This document shows, in pieces, positions 62,353 to 64,000 of a DNA stretch of 64,000 nt. Every line of letters begins with the position of its first letter. Within the stretch, counting starts at the first letter, position 1. Origin of the DNA: an uncultured Candidatus Melainabacteria bacterium (GTDB taxonomy: Bacteria > Cyanobacteriota > Vampirovibrionia > Gastranaerophilales > Gastranaerophilaceae); assembly GCA_934693165.1 (NCBI GenBank), contig CAKUUX010000002.1, positions 124,001 to 188,000 of the forward strand, in the 5' to 3' direction. The notes under the pieces were generated by a model. That model ran no database searches and had not been told where the DNA came from. It saw nothing but the letters and a program-made list of their open reading frames with translations. Made by a program: the position numbers and the translations under genes.

Positions 62353-63288
62353 ATGAATAAGAAAAGAGTTTTAGCTGTATTAATATTAATAATTGGTATT
62401 TGTTTTATGGGGATTTATATCTACAAAAAAACAAATACATTAATTCTACAAGGTGAAGTTGAGGTTAAGTCAGTTGATTTATCATCAAAAGTAACTGGTC
62501 GTGTTCAAAAGATTAATATTAAAAAAGGCGACAAGGTTAAAAAGGGTGATATCCTTTTAGTTTTAGATACTCCAGAAATCCAAGCAAAAGCTGAACAGAC
62601 AGAAGCAACTTTGGCGCTTGCGATGGCTCAACAAGAAAAAGCTTCAAATGGAGCAAGAGTTGAACAAAGACAAATGGCTTTAAATCAATTAAACCTTGCT
62701 AAAAAAACTTATGATAGAATAAATAGACTTCACAAAGAAGGTGTTGTTCCGACTCAAAAACTTGATGAAGCTTATGCCCAATACAAATCAGCTCAAGATG
62801 CTTACAATATGACTGCATCAGCTAGATACGAAGATAAACTTTCTGCAAATGCAAATGTTCAAAGAGCTCGTGGCGCTATTAGTGAGGTTTCATCATATCT
62901 AAAGGAAAACTCAATAGTTTCGCCAATAGATGGCGAAATTACAGAGCTTACAGTTGATGAAGGTGAACTTGTTGGAGCAGGTTATCCAATTGTTACTGTT
63001 GCTGATAATACTGATGCTTGGGTAACTTTTAATATGAGAGAAGATTTACTATCAAAAATTAAAATGAATAAAGAATTAACTGTTATTATCCCTGCATTGA
63101 GTAATCAAAAATTAAAGGTTAAAGTTAATTATATTTCAGTTCTTGGTAATTTTGCTACTTGGAGAGCAACAAAAGCTAAGGGCGATTTTGATATGAAAAC
63201 TTTTGAAGTTAGAGCTGTTCCTCTTGAACCAAATACAGATTTGAGAGCTGGTATGAGCGCAATTATGGATTGGAAAAAGATTAAATAG
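62353..63288 (+). CDS. HlyD-family periplasmic adaptor (YhiI-like)
   Basis: The 311-residue protein has an N-terminal membrane anchor (about residues 5-23), a lipoyl half (VTGRVQKINIKKGDKVKKGD), a helical hairpin and a second lipoyl half (SPIDGEITELTVDEGELVGA). Such adaptors pair with ABC-2 permeases, as here. It starts 8 bases after the TolC-like stop and ends one base before the permease start. Confidence 0.9.
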   Translation: MNKKRVLAVLILIIGICFMGIYIYKKTNTLILQGEVEVKSVDLSSKVTGRVQKINIKKGDKVKKGDILLVLDTPEIQAKAEQTEATLALAMAQQEKASNGARVEQRQMALNQLNLAKKTYDRINRLHKEGVVPTQKLDEAYAQYKSAQDAYNMTASARYEDKLSANANVQRARGAISEVSSYLKENSIVSPIDGEITELTVDEGELVGAGYPIVTVADNTDAWVTFNMREDLLSKIKMNKELTVIIPALSNQKLKVKVNYISVLGNFATWRATKAKGDFDMKTFEVRAVPLEPNTDLRAGMSAIMDWKKIK

Positions 63289-63289
63289 A

Positions 63290-64000
63290 ATGTCATATAA
63301 AGCAGTTGTAAAAAGAGAAATTAATCAATTTATCAATCAACCATTAATAATTGTTTTAATGGTTGTTTTGCCGATTGTGCTTTGTCTTATTGCAACTTCT
63401 ATTTTTAAAGAAGGTTCTCCTAGAAATCTTCCTATTGCCGTTTTAAATCAGGATAATTCAGAATTATCAAGGCTATTAGAGAGAAATATTCAAACTCTTC
63501 CATCTTGCAATATTGAATATCGAATTACTGATTTTGAACAAGGAAAAGACCTTTTTACAAGAGGTAAAATCTACGCTCTTGTCGTTATTCCAAAAGATTT
63601 TCAGTCTGATATATATAGAATGAAACAACCTAAACTTGTTATGTATTACAATAACCAAATGATTTTGATAGGTGGGATTATATCAAAAGATTTGACAACT
63701 GTTGTGCAAACAATGATGGTTGGAATTGATGCAAAAACAAGGGCTAAAAAAGGTTTGCCTATGCAGGTCGCTGTAGAAAAAGCTAACTTGATTGTTGTAG
63801 ATGATCACGTTCGTTCAAATCCATATTTGAACTATCAATACTTTTTATCATTAATCGCTTTTGGTCATATTTTGCAAATTCTAATTTTGATGGTTGCAAT
63901 GTGGGCGTTTGGTATTGAGTTCAAAAAAGGTACGACAAAAAAATGGCTAAAATCTGCAAATGACTCTATAATTGTTGCGACGCTTGGAAAAATTACTCCA
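63290..64000 (+). CDS. ABC-2 type permease, N-terminal part (3' truncated by the window)
   Basis: The frame from ATG 63290 is open for 237 codons to the right edge. It has an N-terminal cytoplasmic helix and one transmembrane helix (LIIVLMVVLPIVLCLIATSIF), a long periplasmic domain (IPKDFQSDIYRMKQP and so on), then a second helix near LISLIAFGHILQILILMVAM-like sequence. This is the YhhJ/YbhR-type ABC-2 permease layout with an HlyD partner. The ATPase is expected downstream. Confidence 0.85.
   Translation, partial: MSYKAVVKREINQFINQPLIIVLMVVLPIVLCLIATSIFKEGSPRNLPIAVLNQDNSELSRLLERNIQTLPSCNIEYRITDFEQGKDLFTRGKIYALVVIPKDFQSDIYRMKQPKLVMYYNNQMILIGGIISKDLTTVVQTMMVGIDAKTRAKKGLPMQVAVEKANLIVVDDHVRSNPYLNYQYFLSLIAFGHILQILILMVAMWAFGIEFKKGTTKKWLKSANDSIIVATLGKITP

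Noticed and set aside
1..64000. CRISPR array, prophage, transposase or restriction-modification system
   Set aside because: No regularly spaced repeats, phage structural genes, transposase motifs (DDE, serine or tyrosine recombinase) or DNA methylase motifs were seen in either strand.

Overview
The window is AT-rich, densely packed bacterial DNA from a diderm, probably motile organism. It encodes TolC-type outer-membrane factors, a LolA-like carrier, LpxL-type acyltransferases, flagellar motor and switch genes, and a VKOR-DsbA fusion, an architecture best known from Cyanobacteria. My best guess is a gut-type non-photosynthetic cyanobacterial relative (Vampirovibrionia/Melainabacteria, order Gastranaerophilales). 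This is inferred from gene content, not from a marker-gene tree.

Layout. 1-7606: the tail of a DUF3536-like protein, then wecB, trmFO, an FAD oxidoreductase and two tandem GT-C glycosyltransferases that share a perfectly identical 551-bp core. 7603-12310: an EmrAB-like pump with its MarR regulator, divergent from a TolC-like outer-membrane factor. 12358-19640: an XRE regulator facing a 55-aa ORF, a histidine kinase, fliO, a NeuB-like synthase with a KdsC-like phosphatase, lysC, VKOR-DsbA, queH and a Cys-rich small protein. 19694-28395: the S10-spc ribosomal protein cluster from rpsJ to rplR. It is cut by an internal terminator after rpsH and stops at a terminator after rplR. 28483-32072: motA-motB-fliL-fliM-fliN, followed by a CAT-anticodon tRNA. 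32265-36680: a gene-poor, probably horizontally shuffled stretch with RNA-like hairpins, a beta-propeller protein, gene fragments and a solitary HNH nuclease. 36569-41241: a surface-polysaccharide cassette bounded by two direct copies of a 114-bp element.

41336-53719 is the most notable system: an aryl-polyene-like (APE) biosynthesis and export locus in two divergent arms. It holds two ketosynthases, a ketosynthase-like chain-length-factor homologue, a ketoreductase, two dehydratases (one fused to the AMP ligase), two acyl carrier proteins, a thioesterase, two acyltransferases, a LolA-like carrier, an MMPL/RND exporter and a methyltransferase. No ammonia lyase, phosphopantetheinyl transferase or glycosyltransferase lies inside the locus. 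The two arms start from one palindromic -10 element, and one start appears leaderless.

53721-64000: a frameshifted ankyrin-repeat pseudogene, a small exported protein, and a MerR regulator divergent from a DXS-like enzyme and a flavodoxin. Both of the latter have hydrophobic leaders plus internal Shine-Dalgarno starts, behind a TTGACT-N19-TAAAAT promoter typical of MerR control. Then follow a DUF1796-type protein, a MATE exporter, a half-length YadS/UPF0126 membrane protein, and a TetR-TolC-HlyD-ABC permease export operon that runs off the right edge. Recurrent themes are envelope chemistry and export, plus several promoters whose -10 box lies exactly six bases before the ATG.
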